A stretch of DNA of 14,030 bases from Planctomycetota bacterium (GCA_003644295.1 QNBZ01000008.1:1-14030), one strand, 5' to 3'; shown: positions 1 to 6,350, numbered from the stretch's first letter. The notes: generated by a model not told the origin, from the sequence alone. A program made the numbers and translations.

Positions 1-61
1 TAACCGAATTCGGAGAGTTTTTCCTTTCTAATTTTCAGTTTTTTCCGTATCCTATAGTGTT

Positions 62-808
62 ATGCAAATTTTACTAACAAATGACGATGGGATTTTCGCA
101 CCCGGCTTAGCTGCTATCTATAAAGAGCTTGTCAAGCTCGGCGACGTAATGGTCGTTGCGCCGGCGGACAGCCGTTCCGGCGCCAGTCACAGCGTTACTT
201 TTCATCAGCCATTAGTGTGCAATAAAGTTGATATTAACGGCCAATTCACCGGCTTTAGCGTGCAGGGTTCGCCCGCCGATTGCGTTAAACTGGCCGTTAT
301 GCAATTGCACAACGGCCAAATAGATTTGCTCGTTTCAGGCATAAACAACGGCGCAAATGCCGGAATAAACGTTTATTATTCCGGTACCGTCGCCGCTGCG
401 ATGGAGGGAGCGTTCTTAAAAGTTCCCGCTGTTGCGATGTCCCTTGCCGCTGAAGAGTCAATGGACTTTGAAAAAGCAGCCGGCTATTGTGCCGAAGTCC
501 TCGAGAAACTTATGCCCGTTAAAAACGATGGCGTAATAAATATCAACATTCCGCAATTGTCAAAAGGCAAGCCCAAAGGCGTAAGAGTTGTGCCGCAGTC
601 AAATAAGGGCTTTGATGAACATTATATCCGCCAGAAAAATGAATATGGACAAACTGTATTTCAATTATCCGGCGGCCCGCACCGGACGGACGACTCCCCT
701 ACCGATACGACATCTCTGGAAGAGGGTTTCATAACTATAACAGCACTGGCTGCTGATATGACAAATCATAAAAGAACCCAACAACTTGCCAGCCAATGGC
801 GGATTTAG
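62..808 (+). CDS. surE: 5'/3'-nucleotidase SurE
   Basis: SurE is a divalent-metal-dependent phosphatase that removes phosphate from nucleoside 5'- and 3'-monophosphates; it is cytosolic and linked to stationary-phase survival in other bacteria. The 248-residue length is normal for the family. Visible motifs are the N-terminal LLTNDDGIFAPGL with metal ligands D8 and D9, the S39 ligand in VAPADSRSGAS, the SGINNGANAG loop with the ligand Asn at 95, and YYSGTVAAAMEG (about 106-117). The ATG is chosen because the conserved beta strand MQILLTNDDG starts there; no clear Shine-Dalgarno site precedes it. The next gene begins 10 bp after the stop, suggesting co-transcription. The upstream 61 bp hold nothing recognisable. 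The fold call is secure; the natural substrate is not shown by sequence. Confidence 0.96.
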   Translation: MQILLTNDDGIFAPGLAAIYKELVKLGDVMVVAPADSRSGASHSVTFHQPLVCNKVDINGQFTGFSVQGSPADCVKLAVMQLHNGQIDLLVSGINNGANAGINVYYSGTVAAAMEGAFLKVPAVAMSLAAEESMDFEKAAGYCAEVLEKLMPVKNDGVININIPQLSKGKPKGVRVVPQSNKGFDEHYIRQKNEYGQTVFQLSGGPHRTDDSPTDTTSLEEGFITITALAADMTNHKRTQQLASQWRI

Positions 809-818
809 TTCGTAGCCA

Positions 819-1421
819 ATGTATAATATTTTTGAGCAACCCTGGACATTGCTGTTCACGGCGGTTATTGTTCTGCTCGTGATACCGGCAGTCCGTTTGA
901 TTTTCCCTGAAAAGCGGCGCCGGTGGTCAGCCGCAGGCGGACTTCTGGCTGTCTTATTGGCCGTAACTGCTTTTGGGCTGGACTGGCTCGTTAAAACCGA
1001 CGCCGAGAAAATCAAAGACGTGATTTACACGGGCGTAAAAGCCGTCGAAAACGAAGAACCTGATGCAATCGAAGCAATCATCTCTGACAACTACCACGAC
1101 TCATATCACAATACGAAAAAAGCTTTGATGCGTCACTGTCGAGCAGTGCTGTCGCCGCCGCTGGTCGAGAAAAACATAACAAGGATTCTGTCGCTCGAGA
1201 TAGCACCGTCCAAAACAACTGCAACAGTAACCTTTACGGTACGAATAGTGTTCGACAAACAAAGTTATGTCTATCAAAACTTTAGGCGAATGATGCCGAC
1301 AAAACTAAAGCTGCATCTGCAAAAACAGCGGGACAAAAAATGGCTTATCAACCGTGTAGAATTACTCGAAATCGACCTTCAGCCGGTCAAATGGCAGGAT
1401 GTTAAGCAGACAAGCTGGTAG
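819..1421 (+). CDS. Membrane-anchored NTF2-like protein, function unknown
   Basis: A 200-residue protein with two predicted N-terminal transmembrane helices (about residues 11-29 and 37-58), separated by a short basic loop EKRRRW. After WLVKTDAEKI it continues as a soluble domain of about 130 residues. That domain has the helix-then-beta pattern of an NTF2/SnoaL-like fold: early helices around AVENEEPDAIEAIISDNYHD, then strands such as TATVTFTVRIVF, KLKLHLQKQRDKKWLINRVEL. The short basic loop suggests the soluble part is cytoplasmic if both termini lie inside, but topology is uncertain. Similar two-helix plus NTF2-like proteins are familiar from planctomycete genomes (from memory, not searched). 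It lies 10 bp downstream of surE and is probably co-transcribed with it. No catalytic motif is visible and no function can be assigned. Confidence 0.8.
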   Translation: MYNIFEQPWTLLFTAVIVLLVIPAVRLIFPEKRRRWSAAGGLLAVLLAVTAFGLDWLVKTDAEKIKDVIYTGVKAVENEEPDAIEAIISDNYHDSYHNTKKALMRHCRAVLSPPLVEKNITRILSLEIAPSKTTATVTFTVRIVFDKQSYVYQNFRRMMPTKLKLHLQKQRDKKWLINRVELLEIDLQPVKWQDVKQTSW

Positions 1422-1550
1422 ATGAAAAACCGCCAAAAACAGTGATAATCAACCATCATTTCCCAAAAGTAGCTGCCCAAATTGGCCGATAGATAGTAGG
1501 CCAGTAGCAGCCCAGGCCGCTGTTGTGTTGCGCACAGAAAAGAGTTGGTG

Positions 1551-1721
1551 ATGTTTGGAAAATTGAGAGAAAAACAGCTACCCTTGAAAATCAGGGTTTT
1601 TAACATTCGCTGGTATCCCAGCAGCAGAAGCTGCGTGAATATAAGCAAGCATCGTATTAAACCTCAATCCGCCAGTGGCGGACCGCCCTTGATGGTCCGC
1701 AAAGCCGAGTGGCGACGCTGA
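1551..1721 (+). CDS. Doubtful 56-residue basic small ORF
   Basis: An ATG reading frame of 56 codons ends 13 bp before the ATG of the CBS-GGDEF gene. The product would be very basic (many Lys and Arg) with no membrane segment or signal. A GGTG directly before the ATG is a poor ribosome site. The 3' half is encoded by the hairpins TCCGCC/GGCGGA and GCGGACC/GGTCCGC, so the frame may be an accident of an untranslated structured leader or repeat. It is listed because it is the only small ORF in the gap that ends close to the next start; more likely non-coding than coding. Confidence 0.15.
   Translation: MFGKLREKQLPLKIRVFNIRWYPSSRSCVNISKHRIKPQSASGGPPLMVRKAEWRR
1580..1601 (+). terminator. Weak candidate Rho-independent terminator
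   Basis: A five-base-pair stem (ACCCT at 1580-1584, AGGGT at 1593-1597) with an 8-nt loop is followed directly by T's to 1601. The position, about 160 bp after the NTF2-like gene and before the CBS-GGDEF gene, fits termination of the surE unit or attenuation in the cyclase leader. The short stem makes this weak. Confidence 0.35.
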
Positions 1722-1734
1722 ACAAACAGGTAAT

Positions 1735-3171
1735 ATGCAGGTTATTTACAAAGGCACGGGGGCTATGAGGAAAGCAATAGTGAAAGATATTGAGCAGGTT
1801 GTAAAACAGCCGAAGCGGATTCTATCGATTAAAGAAGATGAAACTGCCGCAGAAGCAGCGAAGAAGATGAGCAGTAACCACGTTGGCTGCCTCGTGGTAC
1901 TTAATGCACAGGGTGAATTTGCCGGCGTGCTGAGCGAACGGGATATGCTTGCAAAGGTACTGGCAACATCCTTATCCCCGGATAACGTACTTAACAAGGA
2001 CATTATGACCCCTAATGCAATATACTGCAATACGGACACTGAAATGGCAAAAGTTGAGCAACTTATGGCAAAGCACAACATACGGCATGTTCCAGTCGTC
2101 GAGAATGGTATTCCGGTAGGTATGATATCCAGCCGGGACGTTATAGCTTATCGACTCCACAGTAACAAGGCGATGAAAGCTGCAGCCGAGCAGCTTGCAA
2201 TTCTCTCGGCCAAATTAAAGGACCCAGACTTCAACAATATCCTTAAAATTGTCATAAATGAAGTCCCAAGAATCTTCGAGGCAGACCGGTCAATACTATA
2301 CTTTGCACAAAAACATTCCTCGACCTCAATGATTTATCGCAAAGGTTGTTCTCTTTCCGAAGAAGACCTGCCCACGCAACAGAAGATAACGGAATTATCC
2401 GAAAACGGATGGATTATCTGTGGTAAAATCTGCGATAAATGTATCAAGTCCGGCGGCGAAGCACCCAGACTGGTTATTCCATTGAGTACTTGCGAGCAGC
2501 CCGGTGACTCCGACAATACCAGCATAAGCCACCATGGCTTTATCTGCATGTGCCGATTCAACCCGCCGTCTGCCGAACAGGAAGAACTACAACTATACAA
2601 GGCCTCTTTGCTGCAGGAAATATTAAACGTTAATCTGACGAATAGCAAACTGTACCAGAACTACCAGAAAGCTCGACATGACAGCGAGACAGACCCTTTA
2701 ACCGGTGTCGGCACCCGCAGGGTCATTGAGAAGGCTCTGAAAGCCGAGTGTGCACGCGCAATTCGCTACAATCGCTCTTTTTGTATTGCTATCGCGGACA
2801 TCGATAATTTCAAGCAAATCAATGACAATGCCGGCCATGCAGCCGGCGATAAGGTACTGCAAGAACTGGCCAAGATTATGCGCTCGAATGTCCGGGAAAT
2901 GGATATAGTAGCCCGCTACGGCGGCGACGAATTCGTTATTTTAATGCCGGAAACAAAAATAAGCGATGCAAATGTACTGTTGGAGAGATTGCGACATCAA
3001 ATCGAGACAATTTCGCTCCCCAATATTCCATCAGTAACAATAAGCTGCGGACTTGCAGAATGGGACGGCTCTTCGGACACCGCCGAACTTATGATGAAAC
3101 GTGCCGACGCTGGCCTCTACGCAGCCAAACGCGCCGGCAGAAACCGTATCATCTGCGAAATATGCGCTTGA
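1735..3171 (+). CDS. CBS-CBS-sensor-GGDEF diguanylate cyclase
   Basis: Predicted cytoplasmic diguanylate cyclase (2 GTP to c-di-GMP), 478 residues, no membrane helices. Order: a tandem CBS pair (about 28-75 and 90-137, ending VLSERDML and MISSRDVI), which in this family binds adenine nucleotides; a diverged GAF-like sensor region (about 150-300); a short linker helix; and the GGDEF domain (about 315-478). The cyclase domain has DPLTGVGTRR, DIDNFKQIND, the active-site GGDEF at 396-400 and the inhibitory I-site RxxD (R387, D390) at the usual distance, so it looks active and product-inhibited. The sensor region carries C229, C233 and C236 as CxxxCxxC, plus C253, C271 and C273, which could bind metal or sense redox (inference). 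The first ATG is kept because AACAGG lies just upstream; an internal ATG at codon 11 is possible. It converges on the next gene with 30 bp between. Confidence 0.93.
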   Translation: MQVIYKGTGAMRKAIVKDIEQVVKQPKRILSIKEDETAAEAAKKMSSNHVGCLVVLNAQGEFAGVLSERDMLAKVLATSLSPDNVLNKDIMTPNAIYCNTDTEMAKVEQLMAKHNIRHVPVVENGIPVGMISSRDVIAYRLHSNKAMKAAAEQLAILSAKLKDPDFNNILKIVINEVPRIFEADRSILYFAQKHSSTSMIYRKGCSLSEEDLPTQQKITELSENGWIICGKICDKCIKSGGEAPRLVIPLSTCEQPGDSDNTSISHHGFICMCRFNPPSAEQEELQLYKASLLQEILNVNLTNSKLYQNYQKARHDSETDPLTGVGTRRVIEKALKAECARAIRYNRSFCIAIADIDNFKQINDNAGHAAGDKVLQELAKIMRSNVREMDIVARYGGDEFVILMPETKISDANVLLERLRHQIETISLPNIPSVTISCGLAEWDGSSDTAELMMKRADAGLYAAKRAGRNRIICEICA

Positions 3172-3201
3172 TTTTCATTCACTTTCGCCGCAGGAGAAAA
3201 T

Positions 3202-4296
3202 CTACTTCAGATTACGTTTCGTAGAATACTCAAACACCCTCACTGTGTTTTTGCCCTCCCTCTTGGCTGTATATAATGCCTGGTCGGAAAGAATTGTAAT
3301 TTCCTCGGGGCTGGCGGTAGAACCATATTCACCAAGCCCTACACTGATAGAAATCTCTATCCGCTCTTTCTTCCAGATTATCGGAGAATGCGAAACTGCA
3401 GCAACCATTCGTTCGGCTACGAAAGTGGTATCAGCCAGCGAAGTATTAGGTAAAATGATTGCAAACTCGTCGCCGCCGTAACGGGCCGCTGTGTCGATTT
3501 GTCGGACACACTCTTTTATCCTTCTGCTGATTTCCTTGATAACCTTATCGCCGGCACGATGGCCATAAGCGTCGTTTATCTTCTTGAGATTGTCAATATC
3601 AATCATAATCAAGCAGATTTTACCGCCGTGTCGCCGGGACCTGCGCAGTTCTTTTTCCAAAATGTCATAAAAGGTTTTGTGATTCACAAGACCCGTTAAG
3701 CCGTCGGTTGTGGCCTGGCGCTGTACCTTCTCAAACAGCTTTATATTGCCGATAGAGGCACCGACTAACTGGCTAATTAACTCTATCAGCGCAATATCCT
3801 CACAATCGAAATTGTCGCCATCCATCTTATCCGCCAGATTGAGCACGCCAACTACTTTGTCCTGGCAAATAAGAGGAGCGATTATACAATTTTTGGTCTT
3901 ATAGTTATCAGCGAAGGCACGCTGCGATTTCCTTATTATGGGCTTGTTATGCGATTCTATGTCCCCTACTCGTATAAGCTCTTTGCTTCTTACCGCCATA
4001 ACCATCGGAGACGGCGAATTCTGATTCAGCGAGACTATTTTGTTTAGAAGAAATGGATGATTATGTCTCTGAAGGTGCAGAATACTGGTCGCTTCATCAA
4101 GGATATACAGAGAAACAAATCTTACGCCGACCAATTTCGGAATATTCTCGATGCAGACGTCAGCTATATTCTTAATGTCAAGGCAGTTCACCTGCCTGGC
4201 TAAAGGGGTTACCTGTTCAAGCAGAGAAATACCACCATTGGGAGATTTATCAGATAATTTAACGGTATGCTCCGAGTTTTTGCTGCCTTGCTGCAT
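3202..4296 (-). CDS. GAF-GGDEF diguanylate cyclase
   Basis: Predicted cytoplasmic diguanylate cyclase of 364 residues. A GAF domain spans about 35-190, with typical patterns in KNCIIAPLICQDKVVGVLNL (136-155) and the closing helix ALIELISQLVGASIGNIKLF. The GGDEF domain runs from about 194 (QATTDGLTGLVNH) to 355, with DIDNLKKIND, GGDEF at 274-278 and the I-site RQID at 265-268; it should be active and feedback-inhibited. The ligand of the GAF domain cannot be told. The ATG at 4296 has a good ribosome site, GAGGG six bases upstream. The gene is divergent from the MerR-type regulator, sharing the palindrome and A-tract region, and is next to flagellar regulators, suggesting a role in the motile/sessile decision (inference). 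Confidence 0.94.
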   Translation of the reverse strand: MQQGSKNSEHTVKLSDKSPNGGISLLEQVTPLARQVNCLDIKNIADVCIENIPKLVGVRFVSLYILDEATSILHLQRHNHPFLLNKIVSLNQNSPSPMVMAVRSKELIRVGDIESHNKPIIRKSQRAFADNYKTKNCIIAPLICQDKVVGVLNLADKMDGDNFDCEDIALIELISQLVGASIGNIKLFEKVQRQATTDGLTGLVNHKTFYDILEKELRRSRRHGGKICLIMIDIDNLKKINDAYGHRAGDKVIKEISRRIKECVRQIDTAARYGGDEFAIILPNTSLADTTFVAERMVAAVSHSPIIWKKERIEISISVGLGEYGSTASPEEITILSDQALYTAKREGKNTVRVFEYSTKRNLK

Positions 4297-4456
4297 AGGT
4301 AGCCCTCAAATAATATAGGGCATAAGCCGCCACTACGGCCCAAAGAACCGCTACAAAGTTCCCTTTTGCCCATCCATAAGGGTTTTTACTACCGGCATTT
4401 TTACCAAAATGCTCACTTACTATAGAAAATTTACTAAATGTTTTCCTTTCCCCCAA
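4259..4456 (-). CDS. Possible 65-residue single-pass membrane peptide, weak start
   Basis: An open frame upstream of, and overlapping by 38 bp, the GAF-GGDEF gene. It would encode one hydrophobic helix (FVAVLWAVVAAYALYYL) flanked by basic residues, plausible as a small membrane protein. The only start is TTG, with no ribosome site before it; the GGGGGAAAGGA tract lies inside the first codons and points at no usable start codon. Either it is a gene that has lost its start, or the frame is chance sequence in the leader of the cyclase mRNA. The overlap geometry would allow translational coupling. No family recognised. Confidence 0.25.
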   Translation of the reverse strand: MGERKTFSKFSIVSEHFGKNAGSKNPYGWAKGNFVAVLWAVVAAYALYYLRATYAARQQKLGAYR

Positions 4457-4482
4457 AAAAATCTAAAAAAAATGCAAAAAAA
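4455..4482. promoter_or_regulatory. Three phased A-tracts, predicted curved DNA
   Basis: Runs of 7, 8 and 7 adenines (4455-4461, 4465-4472, 4476-4482) have centres 10.5 bp apart, exactly one helical turn, which is the arrangement known to bend DNA. They end two bases before a perfect TTGACA. They may act as an UP element or architectural site for the merR promoter and the divergent cyclase promoter. Confidence 0.6.
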
Positions 4483-4484
4483 GA

Positions 4485-4513
4485 TTGACACATAGATAAA
4501 TGTATTTTACCTT
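4485..4513 (+). promoter_or_regulatory. Candidate merR promoter (TTGACA, weak -10)
   Basis: A perfect -35 TTGACA (4485-4490) lies next to the A-tracts. At 17-bp spacing the -10 is the poor TACCTT (4508-4513); a better TATAAA (4515-4520) is 24 bp away. A second option is TTTACC (4506-4511) with TATATT (4529-4534), spaced 17 bp, which would give an almost leaderless mRNA. All overlap the palindrome at 4503-4530, so binding there should control initiation. Confidence 0.45.
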
Positions 4514-4530
4514 TTATAAAACGTAAAATA
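4503..4530. promoter_or_regulatory. 28-bp near-perfect palindrome, probable MerR-type operator
   Basis: The two 14-bp halves are reverse complements except for one position (C at 4511 against C at 4522). Outer arms are TATTTTAC (4503-4510) and GTAAAATA (4523-4530); the centre reads TTTTATAAAA. It ends 15 bp before the MerR-type gene and overlaps its candidate -10. On the minus strand TTTACG and TACATT flank its core at 17 bp, a possible promoter for the divergent cyclase. Symmetric operators inside promoters are typical of MerR-family regulators, so autoregulation plus control of the cyclase gene is inferred. Confidence 0.6.
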
Positions 4531-4545
4531 TATTCTGGAACTTAA

Positions 4546-4836
4546 ATGAACGGCCACAAATTACAGATACCCACCAAACTCTATCGAATTGGCGAATTAG
4601 TTCGCCATACTCCCTTTTCGCGACAGACTATCCACAACTACACAATAATGGGACTTATTCGCGAGACGCAATGGACTGAGGGAGGACATCGCCTGTACGA
4701 CGAGTCGGTATTCGAGGCATTGTCGAGAATCATCGAACTCAAAAAGACAAAGACTCTTTCACAAATAAGACAGATTCTGACGAAAGAAAAGGACTCCGGC
4801 AAAACAGTAAATTCCTATTCGCAATCTGACAACTAA
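4546..4836 (+). CDS. Minimal MerR-type DNA-binding regulator
   Basis: A 96-residue protein that is essentially one MerR-like winged helix-turn-helix. The helix-turn-helix is about 13-38 (YRIGELVRHTPFSRQTIHNY), and the wing follows at TEGGHRLYDESVFEAL (44-59), where GGHRLYDES resembles the family's G-x-R-x-Y-x-x-x-D wing. A helix to about 80 may form the dimer coiled coil. There is no C-terminal ligand or metal-binding domain and no cysteine, so it is not a metal sensor of the classic type. A weak GGAA lies five bases before the ATG. It sits directly downstream of a large palindrome and 63 bp upstream of the flgB-like gene, so a role in regulating the flagellar genes or the divergent cyclase is likely but inferred. 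Confidence 0.8.
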   Translation: MNGHKLQIPTKLYRIGELVRHTPFSRQTIHNYTIMGLIRETQWTEGGHRLYDESVFEALSRIIELKKTKTLSQIRQILTKEKDSGKTVNSYSQSDN

Positions 4837-4899
4837 CAAATGGAGACGGCTATCTCTAACAGCAGTAAAAATTCAGGGAAGTAATGAAGGGAATCAGGG

Positions 4900-5319
4900 A
4901 TGAAAAATACAGCTTCGCTTTTTACAGATAATGTTACAGAGCTACTTGTCAAAATAATTGAGTTCACGCAGACCCGCCAGAAAATCCTCACGCTGAACAT
5001 AAACAGTATCCACAATCCCGGCTTCGCCCCAAAAGATTTGGCAGTAGATGAGTTTTGCAGCTCGCTGAGCAATGCCATCAATGAACATATCACGAACAGT
5101 CGGCTTGTGCTGTGCGATACAGAAAACATTAAATTCGGTACCGGTGGCAGTTTCAGTGTCGAGCCGGTAACAGATAAACACGCCAAACAACTCCTCGAAA
5201 AAAATCAGGATGAATATATCGAGTTACAAATAAACAAGCTTCTGGAAAACTCGCTTAACCAAAGAATCGCAGTTGAGCTGCTAAGACAAAAACAAGGAAC
5301 GACATCGGTTTTCGAGTAA
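4900..5319 (+). CDS. flgB: FlgB-like flagellar basal-body rod protein
   Basis: A 139-residue protein, the usual FlgB length. The N-terminal part has a helix with LLVKIIEFTQTRQKILTLNI followed by NSIHNPGFAPKDL, matching the family pattern R-x-x-x-L-x-x-NIxNxxTPGY-x-x-D-x-x-F. The C-terminal part (KNQDEYIELQINKLLENSLN, about 101-120, then QRIAVELLRQK) matches the FlgB/FlgC C-terminal helix. In the family these proteins form the proximal rod and are exported by the flagellar type III apparatus without a cleaved signal. Several consensus positions are diverged (HNPGF for DTPGY), and flgC and fliE do not follow as they usually do. An AAGGG eight bases before the ATG supports the start. It is 28 bp from the FlhG-type gene. 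A FlgB paralogue or a rod-like protein in a regulatory role is possible. Confidence 0.65.
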   Translation: MKNTASLFTDNVTELLVKIIEFTQTRQKILTLNINSIHNPGFAPKDLAVDEFCSSLSNAINEHITNSRLVLCDTENIKFGTGGSFSVEPVTDKHAKQLLEKNQDEYIELQINKLLENSLNQRIAVELLRQKQGTTSVFE

Positions 5320-5347
5320 AAACTGACAGCCACAAGTAAAAAAACAG

Positions 5348-6193
5348 ATGAGAAACGAGACAATTCACCTACAACAAATGATGGAAAACTGTCAGCGTCA
5401 GGCAAAAGTATTGGCGATAACCAGCGGTAAAGGCGGGGTCGGCAAAACCAACATAGCGGCAAACCTTTCAGTGTGTTTGTCAGCTTCACAGAAAAAAGTC
5501 CTACTTGTCGATGCAGACTTTTCATTAGGAAATCTCGACGTAATTATGGACCTCAACAGTAAATACAACATTTCGCATGTAATTGCCGGCCAAAAAAACA
5601 TTGAGGATATCATTCATATCGGTCCAGAGGGCATGGAGATAATCTGTGGCGGCTCCGGGCTTGAAAACTTGACTAATATCAATGAGTTTCAACGCCAGCG
5701 TATCCTGAACGAGTTGACCATGCTCGGCAGTAATACAGATATAATTGTAATTGATACTGCCGCTGGTATATCCAGGTCGGTTATCGGTTTTTGTCTTGCC
5801 GCCGACCACGTCCTTGTGGTTACAACACCAGAAGCCACCGCAATGACAGATGCCTACGCAATGATTAAAGTGCTGGTTGGAAACAGATTTGCCGGTCGAA
5901 TCAGTCTTATCGTAAATATGGCAGAGACCATAGCGGAGGGCAAAAAAACATATCGGCAAATGGCAAACGTTGTAAGGCGATTTTTGAACACTCACATATA
6001 TGATGCAGGCATATTGCTCAAAGATGAGCGATTGAGCAGCGCCGTCCGGATGCGAAAACCGGTCGTTCTGGCTCATCCCAAAGCCCGGATTACTTCATCG
6101 CTTGTGGCTTTAGCGGCAAAATTAGGCAAAGCATCAGCCGCACAACCAAACGATGAGGGATTTTTTAGAAAAGTTGTTGACTGGTTCTTCTAA
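5348..6193 (+). CDS. flhG: FlhG/MinD-type P-loop ATPase
   Basis: A 281-residue SIMIBI-class ATPase. Visible are the deviant Walker A TSGKGGVGKTNIA (25-37, with the signature lysine at 28), the switch motif LLVDADFSLGNLD (53-64; FlhG/MinD-like GNLD), and IIVIDTAAGISRS as Walker B/switch. The C terminus, about 269-281 (EGFFRKVVDWFF), can form an amphipathic helix like the MinD/FlhG membrane-targeting sequence. FlhG proteins set flagellar number and position, usually with the GTPase FlhF. Being between flgB-like and fliA genes favours FlhG over MinD. The N-terminal DQAxxLR motif that activates FlhF is not clearly present (the matching stretch reads IHLQQMM), and no flhF is in the window. The ATG at 5348 is the first and fits the family. 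Confidence 0.85.
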   Translation: MRNETIHLQQMMENCQRQAKVLAITSGKGGVGKTNIAANLSVCLSASQKKVLLVDADFSLGNLDVIMDLNSKYNISHVIAGQKNIEDIIHIGPEGMEIICGGSGLENLTNINEFQRQRILNELTMLGSNTDIIVIDTAAGISRSVIGFCLAADHVLVVTTPEATAMTDAYAMIKVLVGNRFAGRISLIVNMAETIAEGKKTYRQMANVVRRFLNTHIYDAGILLKDERLSSAVRMRKPVVLAHPKARITSSLVALAAKLGKASAAQPNDEGFFRKVVDWFF

Positions 6194-6217
6194 AGTTATC
6201 GCCGAAGCGACCGATAA
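6191..6217 (+). promoter_or_regulatory. Sigma-28 (FliA) promoter upstream of fliA
   Basis: TAAAGTTA (6191-6198), eleven bases, then ACCGATAA (6210-6217). The enterobacterial FliA consensus is TAAAGTTT-N11-GCCGATAA, so 14 of 16 positions match with exact spacing. The -35 begins at the flhG stop codon. Transcription would start near 6224 and give a leader of about 125 nt before fliA, so FliA would activate its own gene. Confidence 0.75.
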
Positions 6218-6237
6218 AGAAGTTGGATAAGTGTTTG

Positions 6238-6254
6238 TCTGTCTATGCGACAGA
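6238..6254 (+). promoter_or_regulatory. Hairpin in the fliA leader
   Basis: TCTGTC (6238-6243) and GACAGA (6249-6254) form a perfect 6-bp stem with a TATGC loop, just downstream of the predicted sigma-28 start site. No T-run follows, so it is not a terminator. It may affect stability or translation of the fliA mRNA; no known family recognised. Confidence 0.35.
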
Positions 6255-6350
6255 GGAAGTTTGTATCAGGGCGAATGTTTGTGTTTATAGGACGTAAAGT
6301 TCAGCTCTGTAAAACGTGATTAAAACTGCAGGATTTAATGGAGCAAGCCG

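Larger units (their letters stand above)
1422..1734 (+). other. 313-bp gap rich in hairpins, leader of the CBS-GGDEF gene
   Basis: No confident gene lies here. Several short inverted repeats follow one another on the plus strand: ACCCT/AGGGT at 1580-1597 followed by five T; GCTGG/CCAGC at 1609-1622; GCAGC/GCTGC at 1621-1634, sharing two bases with the previous one; TCCGCC/GGCGGA at 1668-1682; and GCGGACC/GGTCCGC at 1678-1700, which shares five bases with the preceding hairpin so the two exclude each other. A weakly sigma-28-like element is noted at 1465-1492. The stretch could be the 5' untranslated leader of the downstream cyclase gene or contain interspersed-repeat debris. No known riboswitch was recognised. 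Confidence 0.5.

Noticed and set aside
1620..1735. c-di-GMP riboswitch before the CBS-GGDEF gene, because of CGCAAAGCC and nearby hairpins
   Set aside because: The AGGGCAAACC part of the class I aptamer and the tetraloop-receptor arrangement are absent; only the short CGCAAAGCC string matches.
3172..3201. Terminator between the two convergent GGDEF genes
   Set aside because: The 30 bp contain no stem with a T-run on either strand.
5525..6076. 183-codon open frame on the minus strand inside flhG, and similar long opposite-strand frames in fliA (6443-6949)
   Set aside because: They lie fully inside well-supported genes, have no ribosome site and no recognisable domain; they reflect codon bias of the real genes.
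6191..6222. Inverted repeat TTATCG/CGATAA after flhG as a terminator
   Set aside because: There is no T-run after it, and the same bases form the sigma-28 promoter, which explains the symmetry better.
6245..6319. 24-codon ORF between flhG and fliA
   Set aside because: It starts inside the hairpin loop of the fliA leader, has no clear ribosome site and resembles nothing known.
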